Of a stretch of DNA of 7,449 nt, positions 5,745 through 7,449 are shown in pieces. The translations under genes and the position numbers were made by a program. The notes under the pieces were generated by a model. The model was given only the letters and a program-made list of their open reading frames with translations, was not told where the DNA came from and made no database searches. Within the stretch, counting starts at the first letter, position 1. Each line of letters begins with the position of its first letter. Location of the stretch: assembly GCA_964524965.1 (NCBI GenBank), contig CAZGDY010000086.1:1-7449 (forward strand). Reading direction: 5' to 3'. Source of the stretch: Kmv34 sp964524965 (lineage in GTDB: Bacteria > Aerophobota > Aerophobia > Aerophobales > B3-G15).

Positions 5745-7449
5745 TTACTTTCTCCTAAATAAAAATTTTTCCTGATAAACTCGATTTCCTCTTTTTTAGT
5801 ACTTATTACTCCGTCTAACTTTGCCTTCTTTACTTTCTCTAAAATACAAGAAAACTTAGGTGAGGGATGATAACCCATTTTTTTTAAATCATTTCCATTT
5901 ACTTCCAATTCAATTTTAGTAAGGGAAAAAAGATATAAAATTATTCTTTTTTTAATCAAATTACTCTTTGTTTTTGCCATCGCCAAAACAAGCACCTCTG
6001 GGGGATAGGACCTTAAAAGATAATAAATGGAACTGGACCTCATTCGGGGCGATTTCAATCTTTTTATTATCTCCGACGATTCTTGGGCACTTGTCAAAAG
6101 AGTTTTTTTTTCTTTCCGAGTAAAATCGTAGTTATAACAAAAATCTTCTATTTCCTTTTTCTGTAGTCCATCCAGAAGTAAAGCCAATCTAATTAACCAT
6201 CTTCTAATCTTTTCTCCCTTAACAACCTCATATCTAGCAATAGAATCTATTAAACCATCCAGGATTTTACCTTTAGGCGACGTTAAACAAATCCCTGGAT
6301 GAATAACTCCTAGAACTTTTAATTGCTGCATCCTGAGAATTATTTTCCCTGGTTCATCCTCTTCTAAAATTTGAATTAATTCCTCTTTTATACGCTTACC
6401 ACTTACATGACAAAATATATTTTCCCTTAATGCTTCTTTTAATAACTTTTCCGTGCCTTTATCAATTGAAAATCCGTATCTTTGCTCAAACCTTATAGCG
6501 CGAAATATTCGTGTCGGATCATCTATAAAACTTCTGGAGTGCAAAACTCTTACTTTTAAATTTTTAAGGTCCTCTCTTCCACCAAAAAAATCAATTAATC
6601 TACCAAAATCAGATGGATTAATGCTAATAGCCATTGCATTGACAGTAAAATCTCTGCGAAAAAGATCCTCTCTCAAAGGAGCCTTCTCAACCTGAGGCAA
6701 AACTGCAGGACTAGAATAAAACTCACGCCGCGAAGTGGCTATGTCAAGTTTAAAATCATTAGCTAAATTAAGGGTGGCTGTTCCAAACTCTAAGTGAAGT
6801 ATTAAATCAGCATTTAATTTTTTAGCTAATTTCTTAGCGAAGATAACGCCATCTCCTTCGATTAAAAGATCTATATCTAAATTCTCATTTCCTAAGAGCA
6901 AATCCCTCACAAAACCTCCCACAATAAAAGATGACCAACCTATCTTAACAGCAAGTTTTCCTGTCTCTATCAGGATATTCATAATGCCAGGAGGGACTCT
7001 TTTCTCCAAAAGTAATTTTAAATTTTCCCAGGAAGAGCCAGCATGGAATGCATTAAAAAGATCAAAACTGGTAACTGTACCTAAAAAACTATTCCCCCGG
7101 AATACTAAAAGATAAGGTGTTTCTTTTTCCACCATTGTCTGCTGGGCCTTCTTTAATGAAAAAGTAGGTGATATAGAAACAAATTTTCGGGAATAATAAC
7201 TTTTAATCGAACTATTAAGACAATTTTGGTTAATTATGTTTTCTACTTTTTGTTTGGATATTATCCCTACTATTTCATTTTTTTCTTCCACAGGCAAAAC
7301 TTCAAGGTTTTCTCTTTGCAAAATTTTTTTAACCTCTCCCGCTTTCATTTCAGAGAAAACAGTCTTCGGGAAAGCTGGTATTATTTTTTCTACCGTAAGA
7401 TTAGAATAAATATTTTTTTGTAAAATTTGGTAAAGTTTTTCCTCTGTTT
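5741..7449 (-). CDS. tRNA nucleotidyltransferase / polyA-polymerase family protein with CBS domains (5' end outside window)
   Basis: At least 568 residues are visible. The frame is open to the right edge: 33 codons precede the ATG at 7348, and they belong to the first CBS repeat (NIYSNLTVEKIIPAFPKTV). That ATG also lacks an SD. Order: CBS 1, CBS 2 (SYYSRKFVSISPTFSL to FDLFNAFH), then the class II nucleotidyltransferase head. Numbered from the ATG, the head has GGFVRD (144-149), metal ligands D158 and D160, RRDFT (231-235) and DDPTR (276-280). The C-terminal body ends in the family tail (NGNDLKKMGYHP). Proteins of this design usually carry an N-terminal DHH phosphoesterase region and reach 800-900 residues; that part would lie beyond 7449. 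It adds CCA, CC or A to tRNA 3' ends. The loop with 'REFYSSPAVLPQVE' resembles A-adding or polyA polymerases, so full CCA addition is not certain. No HD domain is seen. Confidence 0.9.
   Translation of the reverse strand, partial: TEEKLYQILQKNIYSNLTVEKIIPAFPKTVFSEMKAGEVKKILQRENLEVLPVEEKNEIVGIISKQKVENIINQNCLNSSIKSYYSRKFVSISPTFSLKKAQQTMVEKETPYLLVFRGNSFLGTVTSFDLFNAFHAGSSWENLKLLLEKRVPPGIMNILIETGKLAVKIGWSSFIVGGFVRDLLLGNENLDIDLLIEGDGVIFAKKLAKKLNADLILHLEFGTATLNLANDFKLDIATSRREFYSSPAVLPQVEKAPLREDLFRRDFTVNAMAISINPSDFGRLIDFFGGREDLKNLKVRVLHSRSFIDDPTRIFRAIRFEQRYGFSIDKGTEKLLKEALRENIFCHVSGKRIKEELIQILEEDEPGKIILRMQQLKVLGVIHPGICLTSPKGKILDGLIDSIARYEVVKGEKIRRWLIRLALLLDGLQKKEIEDFCYNYDFTRKEKKTLLTSAQESSEIIKRLKSPRMRSSSIYYLLRSYPPEVLVLAMAKTKSNLIKKRIILYLFSLTKIELEVNGNDLKKMGYHPSPKFSCILEKVKKAKLDGVISTKKEEIEFIRKNFYLGESK
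5752..5756 (-). promoter_or_regulatory. Shine-Dalgarno site of the M50 gene inside the upstream coding region
   Basis: AGGAG lies seven bases before ATG 5744, within the last codons of the nucleotidyltransferase gene. With the ATGA overlap it indicates that the two genes share one transcript. Confidence 0.75.

Noticed and set aside
5428..5775. A 115-codon open frame on the plus strand opposite the M50 gene
   Set aside because: It is the antisense shadow of the hydrophobic M50 coding sequence, with no SD and no family resemblance.
1..7449. CRISPR arrays, tRNA or rRNA genes, insertion sequences or phage genes
   Set aside because: No spaced direct repeats, cloverleaf-like sequences, transposase motifs or terminal inverted repeats were seen by reading both strands.

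Overview
The window comes from an AT-rich bacterial genome. Shine-Dalgarno sites are strong (AAGGAG/AAAGGAG), GTG starts occur, genes are densely packed and the promoters look sigma70-like. A zinc-type MtaA/CmuA-like uroporphyrinogen-decarboxylase homologue, a Bacillus-type iron-sulfur PurF and a CBS-domain tRNA nucleotidyltransferase point to an anaerobic, possibly thermophilic lineage of the Atribacterota, Thermotogota or Firmicutes kind. That placement is inference; no rRNA or other phylogenetic marker lies in the window.

Left part (1-2780), all on the minus strand. A three-gene cluster reads right to left: a URO-D/MtaA-like protein (2466-1426), a small antibiotic-biosynthesis-monooxygenase (ABM) fold protein (1394-1095) and a UPF0173-type metallo-beta-lactamase-fold hydrolase (1043-306). 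Each has its own good SD, and the gaps of 31 and 51 bases suggest one operon. It is flanked by eroded DNA. Bases 1-305 hold only two short minus-strand open frames and an 11-bp hairpin. Bases 2467-2780 hold the decayed C-terminal end of a sugar ABC transporter ATPase plus two inverted repeats.

Middle (2781-5114). An IclR-family regulator (minus) is divergent from purF (plus). The 123-base gap between the starts holds a consensus TTGACA/TAGAAT promoter for purF and an extended -10 for the regulator. Both predict very short leaders. The regulator faces the old sugar-transporter remnant and the methyltransferase-like cluster, so it probably once controlled, or still controls, that catabolic locus rather than purF.

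Right part (5109-7449), minus strand. A CBS-CBS-polyA-polymerase-family tRNA nucleotidyltransferase is translationally coupled (ATGA) to an M50 site-2-protease-family membrane protein. The nucleotidyltransferase frame is open to the right edge and its first CBS repeat starts upstream of the first in-frame ATG, so the gene continues outside the window. The M50 gene and purF converge and their stop codons abut as TTATAA. A minus-strand intrinsic terminator is built into the last M50 codons.

No clearly new system was found. The most unusual parts are the URO-D/ABM/metallo-hydrolase trio and the gene remnants around it.
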